Counted from the stretch's first letter, positions 51,916 through 59,674 are shown. The stretch: DNA of 64,000 nucleotides from Chitinophagaceae bacterium UBA1931 (GCA_002337125.1 DDFJ01000004.1:2469889-2533888), one strand, 5' to 3'. Program-made: numbers and translations. Notes: generated by a model from the letters alone, not told the origin.

Positions 51916-52251
51916 TTCCAACGACTGGAAAATACTTTCCAACTGCCGACAGATGCTTTCCAACAAGCGACAACGGCCTCCCAACTGCTGACAGTGTGTT
52001 TCCAACGAGGATAGTTGCCTTTCCAATGAGTGACAGCGGCCTCCCAACGACCGACAGCTGGCTTCCAATGACTGATAGGGGCTTTCCAACCGCCGACAGA
52101 TGTGTTCCAACGGGTGACAGATGCTTTCCAACGAGAGCAAGCTGCAATTCAGGCAGTGTAAACTGTCTCCCAGTCAGGTGCAGCGGCTTTCCAACGACTG
52201 ACAGGAGTCTTCCAACGAGTGACAGAGGCGTTCCAACTGGGTGAAAATGAT
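51916..52251. repeat. Tandem array of 16 degenerate 21-bp units
   Basis: Units start at 51916 and then every 21 bp without a single indel to 52231. The consensus is TTCCAAC-N4-GACAG-N5; the unit at 52147 is nearly lost and the one at 52168 is weak. Because 21 is a multiple of three and the unit lacks stop codons, long open frames arise on both strands (+51906-52244, -51851-52147, -51859-52140), but none looks like a known protein. Twenty-one bp is two DNA helical turns, so the conserved blocks would lie on one face. Confidence 0.9.
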
Positions 52252-52323
52252 GGTTTTAGGCTGAAAAACAGCCGATAGCCGGTAGTAAGGAGTATTTAGT
52301 GCTGAAGAAACAGCTTTCTGCAA

Positions 52324-52348
52324 TATCCTGAGTTGCAAACTCAGGATA
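52324..52348. repeat. Perfect 11-bp inverted repeat with 3-nt loop
   Basis: TATCCTGAGTT (52324-52334) and AACTCAGGATA (52338-52348) flank GCA. It lies between the 21-bp array and the right direct repeat. Confidence 0.85.
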
Positions 52349-52355
52349 GCGGGGG

Positions 52356-52393
52356 TGCAAAGTGGTGAATTGCTTTTGGAATTACATGTGCAG
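52356..52393. repeat. Direct repeat, right copy (about 38 bp)
   Basis: Near-identical copy of 51805-51843 in the same orientation. It closes a block of about 590 bp that contains the whole 21-bp array and a hairpin. Confidence 0.85.
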
Positions 52394-52438
52394 CTTAGGT
52401 GCAGCAGTTTGATTTTGGAAGAATGCTTGTAGATAGTT

Positions 52439-52460
52439 TTGTTGGTCAGGCGACCAACAA
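52439..52460. repeat. Perfect 9-bp inverted repeat near the end of the orphan gene
   Basis: TTGTTGGTC and GACCAACAA flank AGGC, 9 bp after the stop of the minus-strand orphan gene. It could end that transcript although no T run follows. Confidence 0.55.
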
Positions 52461-52468
52461 AGGCGTAG

Positions 52469-53047
52469 CTACTCGTCTTTTGACTCTTTTCTTGTTATTT
52501 CTCTTTTTCTTTTTTGAGAATTCAAAATGATCTTGAAAAAAGATGACTGCTTAGTATAGGTAACAATATGGATACTTCCATTTTTAATTTCAGGAATAGG
52601 AGAATTCAAAAGTCTTAAATAAAAGATTAGTTCATTATGTTCTGTTAATTGATTTATGTTAAGCTTTGAGTTAAAATAACATTTTGAATTTGTTGAAGTG
52701 TTAGGTTCTAGGCTAAAAATTTTAAATGTATCAGAACTACACAAGTATGGGAATCTGTCTTCTATACAAGAACCAATATAAAAAGATATACTTTTTGTAT
52801 TTAAATAATAATCTGAATAATTTACAGTAACAGTTGTGTCGTTATTTCTTTGTAAAAAGTATTTAGTTGTTTTTGAGTAGTTGTTTATTTGAACGTTTAG
52901 CAAATAGTTGAATTTACTATTTCCTTTTCCTACTTTATTAACATCCATTTGATATAAGCAACTGTCAACCTGAAATGAGTATCGTTTCTGAGCTACAATC
53001 AGAAAAGGGCTGACTAGTAAGTAAAAAAGTATAAAATTTATTTTCAT
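52469..53047 (-). CDS. Hypothetical exported protein, AT-rich orphan
   Basis: A 192-residue exported protein with a signal peptide (INFILFYLLVSPFLIVAQ). The mature part is rich in Asn, Lys, Ser and Tyr and looks beta-structured, with three cysteines (CLYQMD, SCIEDRF, CSSDTF), and ends in a basic KRKREITRKESKDE tail. I recognise no family. The gene is clearly more AT-rich than its neighbours and sits right beside the repeat element, which suggests recent acquisition. Confidence 0.6.
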   Translation of the reverse strand: MKINFILFYLLVSPFLIVAQKRYSFQVDSCLYQMDVNKVGKGNSKFNYLLNVQINNYSKTTKYFLQRNNDTTVTVNYSDYYLNTKSISFYIGSCIEDRFPYLCSSDTFKIFSLEPNTSTNSKCYFNSKLNINQLTEHNELIFYLRLLNSPIPEIKNGSIHIVTYTKQSSFFKIILNSQKRKREITRKESKDE

Positions 53048-53306
53048 CTTCTTTTTAAGCTAGTCTGATATGAAGGAATTTAGTATTGGAAGTTACGATT
53101 GATTTGTTTACATAATAACATTTTCATTGCTGCATAGAATTACCAAACGTACAAGAGTGCGATGGCGCTTACAGCGCCACAGGCAGCAACAAAAGCTTTA
53201 TAGCAGCAATGGCTTCTGCTACATTATATGAGCATCATCTTGTTTCGTTCTGCAAAGTTGTTGTATTAAAAAAACGAAACGATTAAAGTATCTGCATCTC
53301 TACTGA

Positions 53307-53336
53307 ACCCACCCCCAACCCCTCCCAGGGAGGGAG
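53307..53336. repeat. GC-rich dispersed palindromic repeat, copy 2
   Basis: Reads on the minus strand as CTCCCTCCCTGGGAGGGG followed by TTGGGGGTGGGT. It matches the core of the copies at 1750-1770 and 54836-54871. It lies between the sod terminator and the nested repeats. Confidence 0.6.
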
Positions 53337-53340
53337 ATAA

Positions 53341-53368
53341 AAAACCCAGACGCTGTGGTCTGGGTTTT
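53341..53368 (-). terminator. Intrinsic terminator of the superoxide dismutase gene
   Basis: A 10-bp perfect stem (AAAACCCAGA/TCTGGGTTTT) around an 8-nt loop, with flanking T or A runs on both strands, lies 22 bp after the sod stop. Confidence 0.88.
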
Positions 53369-53389
53369 TATGTCAACGTCTAATCAATT

Positions 53390-53995
53390 TTATTTTGCTG
53401 CGGCAAAACGTTCAGCTACTTTGCTCCAGTTGATTACATTCCAGAAAGCAGCTAAATAATCTGCACGGCGGTTTTGATATTTGAGATAATAAGCATGTTC
53501 CCAAACATCAACACCAAGAACCGGAGTTCCTTTTACTTCAGCAACATCCATTAACGGATTGTCCTGGTTAGGTGTTGAAGAAACTTCGAGTTTGCCATCT
53601 TTAACGAGCAACCATGCCCAGCCACTTCCGAAACGGGTCATACCTGCTGCTGCAAATTTTTCTTTAAATGCATCGAATGAACCAAATGCTGCGTTGATAG
53701 CATCGGCCAATGCACCTGTTGGAGCACCGCCTGCGTTTGGTGCAAGTGATTCCCAGAAGAACGTATGATTCCAGTGACCACCACCGTTATTACGAACTGC
53801 AGGAGAAATAGTGCCGGCTACAGCAACCAGTTCTTCCAGCGATTTATTTTCGTTTGGAGTACCTGCAACGGCTTTGTTTAAATTGTCAACATAAGCCTGG
53901 TGATGCTTGCCATGATGTATCTGCATGGTTGTTGTGTCGATATGGGGTTCCAATGCATCGTGTGCATAAGGAAGGGGAGCTAATGTAAATGCCAT
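53390..53995 (-). CDS. Superoxide dismutase (Fe/Mn family)
   Basis: A 201-residue cytoplasmic enzyme that converts superoxide to hydrogen peroxide and oxygen. The N-terminal LPYAHDALEPHIDTTTMQIHHGKHHQAYVDNLN, GGGHWNHTFFWESL, FGSGWAWL and the metal-ligand block DVWEHAYYLKYQNRRADY (Asp and His) are typical. The sequence alone does not settle Fe versus Mn. It is monocistronic. Confidence 0.95.
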   Translation of the reverse strand: MAFTLAPLPYAHDALEPHIDTTTMQIHHGKHHQAYVDNLNKAVAGTPNENKSLEELVAVAGTISPAVRNNGGGHWNHTFFWESLAPNAGGAPTGALADAINAAFGSFDAFKEKFAAAGMTRFGSGWAWLLVKDGKLEVSSTPNQDNPLMDVAEVKGTPVLGVDVWEHAYYLKYQNRRADYLAAFWNVINWSKVAERFAAAK

Positions 53996-54182
53996 AATTC
54001 TAAAATTTTTCGATTGTGAAATTGTTTAATAGGATAACAAATGTACAGACAGATGGTTGAAACTGAAGCCAGATTAAGAAATTTTACCAAAATGGTAATA
54101 AGACAGTGGTTGTACTTATAAAAAAACAAAAGAGGATCTGCTTTCAACAGAAAGCAAGATCCTCTTACAATATGATGATTAA

Positions 54183-54536
54183 TTACCTGCAGTAATAGGC
54201 TAAACCATCCATGGCTGTGTAATACGATAACCATGAATCTTTAATGTTTACCCGCATTAATGCGCCACGGCTGCGGTTGTAGATGGTGCGTGTGCCCCAG
54301 TTGCTGAAATCGCCATAAAGCACTTCGCCATTGTAAGTGGTGAACGACCAGTTTTCTACAATGCTGTAACCGTTGTATGTCTGCACAACAAAATAATCGC
54401 AATAAGGATCGGCATAAACAACAACAGCACGTTCCTGCGAAAGCCACTCCCGTTCATCAATGACCTGTAAATTACTTTTTATGCAGGAAGTAAGTAATAC
54501 GGTGCTGAGTAGTGCAAGTGTAAATGTCCATTTCAT
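54183..54536 (-). CDS. Small hypothetical lipoprotein
   Basis: A 117-residue lipoprotein with the lipobox LLTSC (Cys18). The mature part is beta-rich and aromatic (YADPYCDYFVVQTYNGYSIVENW, WGTRTIYNRSRGALMRV) with a second cysteine near the end. I do not recognise a family. The 17-bp inverted repeat at 54575-54631 lies in its upstream region. Confidence 0.65.
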   Translation of the reverse strand: MKWTFTLALLSTVLLTSCIKSNLQVIDEREWLSQERAVVVYADPYCDYFVVQTYNGYSIVENWSFTTYNGEVLYGDFSNWGTRTIYNRSRGALMRVNIKDSWLSYYTAMDGLAYYCR

Positions 54537-54574
54537 GTGCTCATTTTTTTATTGTTAATAATTGCCACATAGTA

Positions 54575-54631
54575 TATCCATAAAAATTATCATCGCTTTT
54601 TAATAAGATAGCTGGATAATTTTTATGGATA
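54575..54631. repeat. Perfect 17-bp inverted repeat with 23-nt spacer
   Basis: TATCCATAAAAATTATC (54575-54591) is exactly complementary to GATAATTTTTATGGATA (54615-54631). It lies 39 bp upstream of the lipoprotein gene and about 110 bp downstream of tadA. A second, 8-bp repeat (ATACACAA at 54636-54643 with TTGTGTAT at 54659-54666) is next to it. It may be an operator, a terminator or the remnant of a mobile element. Confidence 0.85.
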
Positions 54632-54740
54632 TTTCATACACAAAGGTTTTGATACATATTGTGTATTGCCAATCACATGCCACAGCCACGTGTTTGATAA
54701 TGACTGAGTGAAATGTTTTGTTAAAGAAGAGGGAGATGAT

Positions 54741-55220
54741 TTACCGCTTTGCTGCAAAAAAATCTTTCATAAGCTGGGCACATTCTTCTTTTAAAACGCC
54801 TGTTGTAACGGTTGCTTTTTGATGGAAAGGTGAAGCCCCCTTCCGACCTCCCCCAGAAGGGGAGGAGAAATAATCGCCTGTAATTTTTTTGTGACCGTTT
54901 TTTTCATCATTGGCTCCCCACACAATACGGTTTACTTTGCTCCAGTAAATTGCACCTGCACACATTAAGCAGGGTTCAACTGTAACATATAAAGTAGCAT
55001 CGGGCAGGTACTTTGCACCTATTTGACTAAAGGCTGATGTTAAGGCAATCATTTCGGCATGAGCAGTAGGATCGTTGAGCTTCTCCGTCATGTTATAACC
55101 ACGGGCAATAATTTTTCCATCAACAACAACAACAGCACCAACAGGAACTTCACCTTCGTCAAAGGCCCGTTGTGCTTCTTTCAGTGCCTGCTTCATGAAA
55201 TGTTCATCCTTCATCGTCAT
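54741..55220 (-). CDS. tadA: Nucleoside deaminase, probable tRNA adenosine(34) deaminase
   Basis: A 159-residue zinc deaminase. The metal site is HAE (His54, Glu56) with PCLMC (Cys84, Cys87). TadA converts adenosine 34 of tRNA-Arg to inosine; guanine deaminases share the fold. Residues about 118-130 (SSPSGGGRKGAS) match no part of the family and are encoded by the GC-rich dispersed repeat at 54836-54871, so the gene carries an in-frame repeat insertion close to its C-terminus. The frame stays open and GVLKEECAQLMKDFF follows normally. Confidence 0.88.
   Translation of the reverse strand: MTMKDEHFMKQALKEAQRAFDEGEVPVGAVVVVDGKIIARGYNMTEKLNDPTAHAEMIALTSAFSQIGAKYLPDATLYVTVEPCLMCAGAIYWSKVNRIVWGANDEKNGHKKITGDYFSSPSGGGRKGASPFHQKATVTTGVLKEECAQLMKDFFAAKR
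54836..54871. repeat. GC-rich dispersed palindromic repeat, copy 3, inside tadA
   Basis: On the minus strand CTCCTCCCCTTCTGGGGG, then AGGTCGGAAGGGGGC. The C-run/G-run arrangement matches the copies at 1750 and 53307. It lies fully in the tadA reading frame and adds about a dozen Gly/Ser/Lys residues. Confidence 0.65.
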
Positions 55221-55362
55221 GCGGCGAAGGTAGGAAACAAATTAGTTGCTCAGGGATTGCGCAGATGAACACAGATGATTGCTGCGCTTCGCTTGCAATT
55301 GATGAAAATATTGCCACGGATGCACGAATAGAAATCTCCGTGTCTCTGTGGTGAAAACGTTA

Positions 55363-55782
55363 TTAAGCCAAGCCTTCTTTTTTACGTTGTGCAAGAAGAA
55401 AATCTGTACCAAAAGTTAACTTCTTTGCTGCCGGTGATTTGAGATTGATCATTCGCCAGAAAGGAGTGATTTTGCTGATGGGTTTTCCTTTTTCATATTC
55501 TTCGTACGCAGCTTCGGCAACGATACGTAAAAATATACCTGAGGTAAGCGGGCATGTAACATCTGCATTGTATTCTGCCGCAAGATCCTTGCGCATCTGT
55601 AATAAAGTTGCTTCATGTCCTTTGGGAATATGGCGGATGTATTCATCAACAATTTGCGGAGTGGCAATCAGCATCCTGTCGCCAATTTTCATATCGCCGA
55701 AGGGTTTGTCGATTTTTTGCACTTCGGGTTCTTTCGCCACATCTCTCTTTTCAATCCAGCTTTTACGTTTGTAGGCACACAT
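55363..55782 (-). CDS. MGMT-like fold protein, function unknown
   Basis: A 139-residue soluble protein. It resembles proteins annotated as MGMT family: IGDRMLIATPQIVDEYIRHIPKGHEATLLQMRKDLA, DVTCPLTSGIFLRIVAEAAYEEY and ITPFWRMINLKS. The active PCHR motif of O6-methylguanine methyltransferase is absent; one cysteine (TCPLTSG) stands in the middle. It may be a DNA-binding alkyltransferase-like protein. The assignment is tentative. Confidence 0.55.
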   Translation of the reverse strand: MCAYKRKSWIEKRDVAKEPEVQKIDKPFGDMKIGDRMLIATPQIVDEYIRHIPKGHEATLLQMRKDLAAEYNADVTCPLTSGIFLRIVAEAAYEEYEKGKPISKITPFWRMINLKSPAAKKLTFGTDFLLAQRKKEGLA

Positions 55783-55935
55783 AACTGAGTTTTAAAGGAA
55801 AAAGTTATTTCATTCGTTCTTTAAAAGCAATGATCGGGTGGTTGATTATTATCAGACAGCAGAAAAACAGTGCCGTTGTTGTATGAAAATGAACCAGTAA
55901 TTTTAAATTCTGTTATAATAGAAGCAACTTATTAT

Positions 55936-57312
55936 ATGGATCAACTTCAGCAGCAATTAGAAAACATACGCCGCTTTTACAATAGCGGTGTAACAAAGGA
56001 CTATTCGTTCAGGAAGCAACAGTTACTGAAACTGAAACAGGCTATTCTTACATACGAAAACGAATTACACGAAGCATTAAATGCCGATCTGAAAAAAAGT
56101 GCGGAAGAAAGCTGGGTTACAGAAACAGGAATGGTTATTGCCGAACTGAATAATACCATTGGTCATTTGCGTAAATGGATGAAAGCAAAACGCACCGCTA
56201 CCAATTTGCTCAACCTGCCTTCAACAAGCAGAATTGTAAGTGAGCCGTTGGGTGTTGTGTTGATTATTGGCCCGTGGAATTACCCGTTTCAATTGCTGAT
56301 TAATCCGCTGATAGGGGCAATTGCTGCAGGTAACTGTGCTGTGCTGAAGCCCAGTGAATTTGCGCCGGCAACTGAACAGGTGATGAAAAAACTGATCCGG
56401 GAAACATTTGATGAGCAGTATATTTTATTTGCTGAAGGAGAAGGCCATGTTGTTGTTCCGGAGATGATGAACAATTTTGGATTTGATCATGTTTTTTATA
56501 CCGGAAGTACAACGGTTGGCAGAATCATTTATAAAATGGCTGCTGAACGTTTGGTGCCTGTAACATTAGAGCTGGGAGGAAAAAGTCCATGCGTGGTTGA
56601 AAGTGATGCAAATATTGCTGTAGCTGCAAAAAGAATTGCAGTGGCAAAGTTTTCAAATGCAGGACAAATGTGTGTGGCACCTGATTATGTGCTGGTGCAC
56701 GAAAGCAAAAAACAGGAGTTGATTGATGCATTACAGAAATCGGTAAAACAGTTTTTTACTGAAAAACCAGAAGACGATTACAACTATTGCAAGATCATTA
56801 ATGAAAAACAATTTGACCGGCTTGTTACTTATCTCAAAGCTGAACAGGTTGTTTTTGGCGGGCGAACTGGTAAAGAAAAATTGTTTATTGAACCAACCGT
56901 CATCACAAATGTTACACTTGATTCCCCGGTGATGAAAGATGAAATATTCGGACCAATACTTCCGGTGATTTCATTTTCGACCAGGGAAGAAGCTTTGCAA
57001 ATAATTGAACGGAATAAAAACCCGCTTGCATTTTATGTTTATACCAGCAGCAGTAAAAAAGAAAATGACTGGTTGAACAGTGTTTCTTTTGGTGGGGGAT
57101 GTGTAAACAACTGCAGCTGGCATTTAACCAATCATCATTTGCCCTTTGGCGGAAGAGGTTTCAGTGGCACAGGTGCTTATCATGGAAAGTTTTCATTTGA
57201 TACATTCAGTCATAAAAAGTCAGTGATGAAAACGCCCACATGGTTTGATCCTGCAATCAAATACCCGCCACTTAAAGGCAAACTGAAATTGTTTAAACTG
57301 GTCATTAAGTAA
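55936..57312 (+). CDS. Aldehyde dehydrogenase family protein
   Basis: A 458-residue class-3-like aldehyde dehydrogenase, started at MDQLQQQLENIRRF; the frame extends upstream to 55870 without typical sequence. GPWNYPFQLLINPLIGAIAAGN binds NAD(P), LELGGKSP holds the catalytic Glu and FSNAGQMCVAPDYVLV the catalytic Cys. It oxidises aldehydes such as lipid-derived fatty aldehydes. It overlaps the glutathione peroxidase gene by one base. Confidence 0.92.
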   Translation: MDQLQQQLENIRRFYNSGVTKDYSFRKQQLLKLKQAILTYENELHEALNADLKKSAEESWVTETGMVIAELNNTIGHLRKWMKAKRTATNLLNLPSTSRIVSEPLGVVLIIGPWNYPFQLLINPLIGAIAAGNCAVLKPSEFAPATEQVMKKLIRETFDEQYILFAEGEGHVVVPEMMNNFGFDHVFYTGSTTVGRIIYKMAAERLVPVTLELGGKSPCVVESDANIAVAAKRIAVAKFSNAGQMCVAPDYVLVHESKKQELIDALQKSVKQFFTEKPEDDYNYCKIINEKQFDRLVTYLKAEQVVFGGRTGKEKLFIEPTVITNVTLDSPVMKDEIFGPILPVISFSTREEALQIIERNKNPLAFYVYTSSSKKENDWLNSVSFGGGCVNNCSWHLTNHHLPFGGRGFSGTGAYHGKFSFDTFSHKKSVMKTPTWFDPAIKYPPLKGKLKLFKLVIK

Positions 57313-57971
57313 TGAAACGAATTCTGATTATTGTTTTGCTGATAGTCCTTGTATTTGCAGGCTATGTTATGATTGTAAACATTCATTCAAAAGATATGAC
57401 AGTACGACAAAAGATTTTAAAAGCAGTTTATCCGGCATTTATGTGGTTCAGTGGAAAGAAGGCAAAAACACTTTCAAATCATGCACAACCGGCTGTTCCT
57501 TTTTATTCACTGAAAGGATTGCTGAACAACGGAACGGAATACAGCTTTGAGCAGCTGAAAGGAAAGAAAGTGTTACTTGTAAACACAGCCAGCAACTGTG
57601 GTTATACCAATCAATACGATGAACTGCAGGAACTGTACGAGCGGTTTGAAAACAAACTGGTGATACTTGGTTTCCCGGCAAACGATTTTAAAGAGCAGGA
57701 AAAAGGAAGCGATGAAGAAATTGCTCAATTTTGCAAAGTGAATTTTGGTGTAACATTTCCGTTGATGAAAAAAAGTTCGGTTGTGAAGAATACTGATCAG
57801 AACGATGTGTTTAAATGGCTGACTGATTCAGCAAAGAATGGCTGGAACAATCAACAACCTTCCTGGAATTTTTCGAAATACCTTGTGAACGAAAATGGTG
57901 TGTTGACCAATTACTTTGATCCATCTGTTTCACCTTTGAGTGAAGAAGTCATCAGTGAAGTAAAGAAATGA
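57312..57971 (+). CDS. Glutathione peroxidase family protein, membrane-anchored
   Basis: A 219-residue protein. One N-terminal hydrophobic segment (IIVLLIVLVFAGYVMIV) is followed by a thioredoxin-fold GPx domain: VNTASNCGYTNQYDELQELY with the peroxidatic Cys, GFPANDFKEQEKG with Gln replaced by the usual non-selenium form, and WNFSKYLVNENG with the active Trp/Asn. It reduces peroxides, probably with thioredoxin. Coupled by overlaps to ALDH (1 bp) and TrhA (4 bp). Confidence 0.92.
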   Translation: MKRILIIVLLIVLVFAGYVMIVNIHSKDMTVRQKILKAVYPAFMWFSGKKAKTLSNHAQPAVPFYSLKGLLNNGTEYSFEQLKGKKVLLVNTASNCGYTNQYDELQELYERFENKLVILGFPANDFKEQEKGSDEEIAQFCKVNFGVTFPLMKKSSVVKNTDQNDVFKWLTDSAKNGWNNQQPSWNFSKYLVNENGVLTNYFDPSVSPLSEEVISEVKK

Positions 57972-58606
57972 ACGAACATAAAGAACATACAAACCTACGG
58001 CTTGAAATAGCAAACAGCATTACGCATGGCATCGGAATTATTTTTGGTATTGCTGCATTGCCGGTGCTGAGTGCCATTGCTGCCAATAAAGATCATGCTG
58101 TTGCTGTGGTTGGTGCTGCTGTTTTTGGTTTTTCATTTTTACTGGTGTTTACGTTTTCAACATTGTACCATGCATTTCAGAACCCAAGAGTAAAAAGGGT
58201 ACTGAATATTTTTGATCACATCAGCATTTACTTTCTTATTGCGGGAACATACACACCCTTTCTGCTGAATTATATGCTGAATGCAACGGGTATAACTTTA
58301 CTCTGTGTGTTGTGGGGACTTACATTCATCGGTATCATTTTCAAAATATTTTTTACCGGCAGGTTTAATCTTATTTCCACGATTATTTACCTGGCAATGG
58401 GCTGGATATTATTATTCGGGGGCAACCAGTTTTTTACTGCTATACCATGGCCGGTATTAACCATGATTATTATTGGTGGTGTTTTATATTCAATAGGAAC
58501 CATCTTTTTTCTCTGGGAAAAATTATATTATCATCATGTAATCTGGCATCTGTTTGTACTCAGTGCAGCTATCTGCCATTATGTTGCAGTGTTGCTGATG
58601 GTGTGA
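57968..58606 (+). CDS. Hemolysin III/TrhA family membrane protein
   Basis: A 212-residue protein with seven hydrophobic segments. NSITHGIGIIFGIAALP, FTFSTLYHAF, IFDHISIYFLIAGTYTPF and the C-terminal WHLFVLSAAICHY carry the Ser/Asp/His metal site of the PAQR-like TrhA family. In other bacteria TrhA proteins help keep membrane lipid fluidity. It overlaps the GPx gene by 4 bp. Together with ALDH and GPx it makes a lipid-stress-looking operon. Confidence 0.9.
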   Translation: MNEHKEHTNLRLEIANSITHGIGIIFGIAALPVLSAIAANKDHAVAVVGAAVFGFSFLLVFTFSTLYHAFQNPRVKRVLNIFDHISIYFLIAGTYTPFLLNYMLNATGITLLCVLWGLTFIGIIFKIFFTGRFNLISTIIYLAMGWILLFGGNQFFTAIPWPVLTMIIIGGVLYSIGTIFFLWEKLYYHHVIWHLFVLSAAICHYVAVLLMV

Positions 58607-58643
58607 TTTTCTTAGCTGACTGAATTAAATTTTAATTACTTAA

Positions 58644-59645
58644 ATGGCCAATCAAATTATACAACGGGCAACCTTTAATCCATCATTGAAATTTGTAAAA
58701 GAAGGATGGACGGGTAACCAGCTAAATGAAAAGCAGCAATACATTAATCTCGATGGACCATCGGAGCGTTCCTTTGCTGATTTTTTTAAATGGCAGAAAG
58801 AACGCAATCAGCTTAAGCCGTTAAAGCGCAAACAAAAAACCAATATTGAAGTTGTTGAAAACAACAAGCTCATAAAAAATACCGATAATGGTTTTTCATG
58901 GTTAGGCCATGCATCTTTCCTGTTCACCATTAATAAAAAGCAGTTTATTGTTGATCCTGTTTTATTTGGTGTTGGTCCGCTCAAACGCCATACAATGTTT
59001 CCCTGCCGGGCCGATGAGTTAAAACACGTTGATTATATTTTGCTTTCGCACAACCACAGGGATCATGCAGATAAAAAAAGTATGCAGCTGTTGTGTACGT
59101 TGAATCCGCATGCGATAATATTAACCGGTTTGGGAATTGGTAAACTATTGCGCAGCTGGAAAATCAGTAACCGTATTGTTGAAGCAGGATGGTTTCAGCA
59201 ATACCTGCTGGATGAAGATATAAACATTACGTATTTACCAGCCAAGCACTGGAACAGGCGTGGATTAACTGATATGAATGAAATGCTGTGGGGCAGCTTT
59301 ATGATCGAAAGTAAAGAAGCAACTTATTATTTTGGCGCTGATAGTGGTTTAGGTGTTCACTATGATGAAATTGCCCGGATCTATCCTTCCATTGATTATG
59401 CTTTTCTTGGAATTGGGGCATACAAACCCGAATGGTTTATGCATACTGCACATACAAGCCCGGCCGATGTATTGCTGGCAATGGAACAATTAAAAGCAAA
59501 GCATCTTGTCCCCATGCATCACGGAACATTTGATTTAAGTGATGAACCTGTTTTTTATCCCAAACAGGAATTACTGCAGCTGCAGGAAGAACAAAACATC
59601 AGCAATGTGTTTCACCTGAAGATTGGAGAGAAGCTGATGTTGTAA
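58644..59645 (+). CDS. MBL-fold metallohydrolase (NAPE-PLD-like)
   Basis: A 333-residue metallo-beta-lactamase-fold enzyme. WLGHASFLF, DPVLFGVGPLKRH, LLSHNHRDHADKKS (HxHxDH), PAKHWNRRG, YYFGADSGLG and MHHGTFDLSDEP match the NAPE-PLD/UlaG-like group, which hydrolyses phosphodiesters or lactones. No signal peptide is visible. It follows the TrhA gene by 37 bp and may belong to the same operon, which would fit a phospholipid-related role. Confidence 0.85.
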   Translation: MANQIIQRATFNPSLKFVKEGWTGNQLNEKQQYINLDGPSERSFADFFKWQKERNQLKPLKRKQKTNIEVVENNKLIKNTDNGFSWLGHASFLFTINKKQFIVDPVLFGVGPLKRHTMFPCRADELKHVDYILLSHNHRDHADKKSMQLLCTLNPHAIILTGLGIGKLLRSWKISNRIVEAGWFQQYLLDEDINITYLPAKHWNRRGLTDMNEMLWGSFMIESKEATYYFGADSGLGVHYDEIARIYPSIDYAFLGIGAYKPEWFMHTAHTSPADVLLAMEQLKAKHLVPMHHGTFDLSDEPVFYPKQELLQLQEEQNISNVFHLKIGEKLML

Positions 59646-59674
59646 ATGAAATGGAGTTTCTGAAAAATAATTTA

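Larger units (their letters stand above)
53048..53389. other. Intergenic region with nested inverted repeats and a terminator
   Basis: No gene is visible. ATTGCTGC (53126-53133) is complementary to GCAGCAAT (53203-53210) and encloses a tight hairpin TGGCGCT-TAC-AGCGCCA (53163-53179). A GC-rich dispersed repeat (53307-53336) and the sod terminator follow. Confidence 0.6.

Noticed and set aside
51906..52244. Open frames over the 21-bp array (112 residues on +, 98 and 93 on -)
   Set aside because: Open only because a stop-free 21-bp unit repeats; they exist in three frames at once, with no good start context or known family. Kept as a repeat.
51916..52251. CRISPR array
   Set aside because: Units are contiguous with no unique spacers, they diverge strongly, and no cas gene is near.
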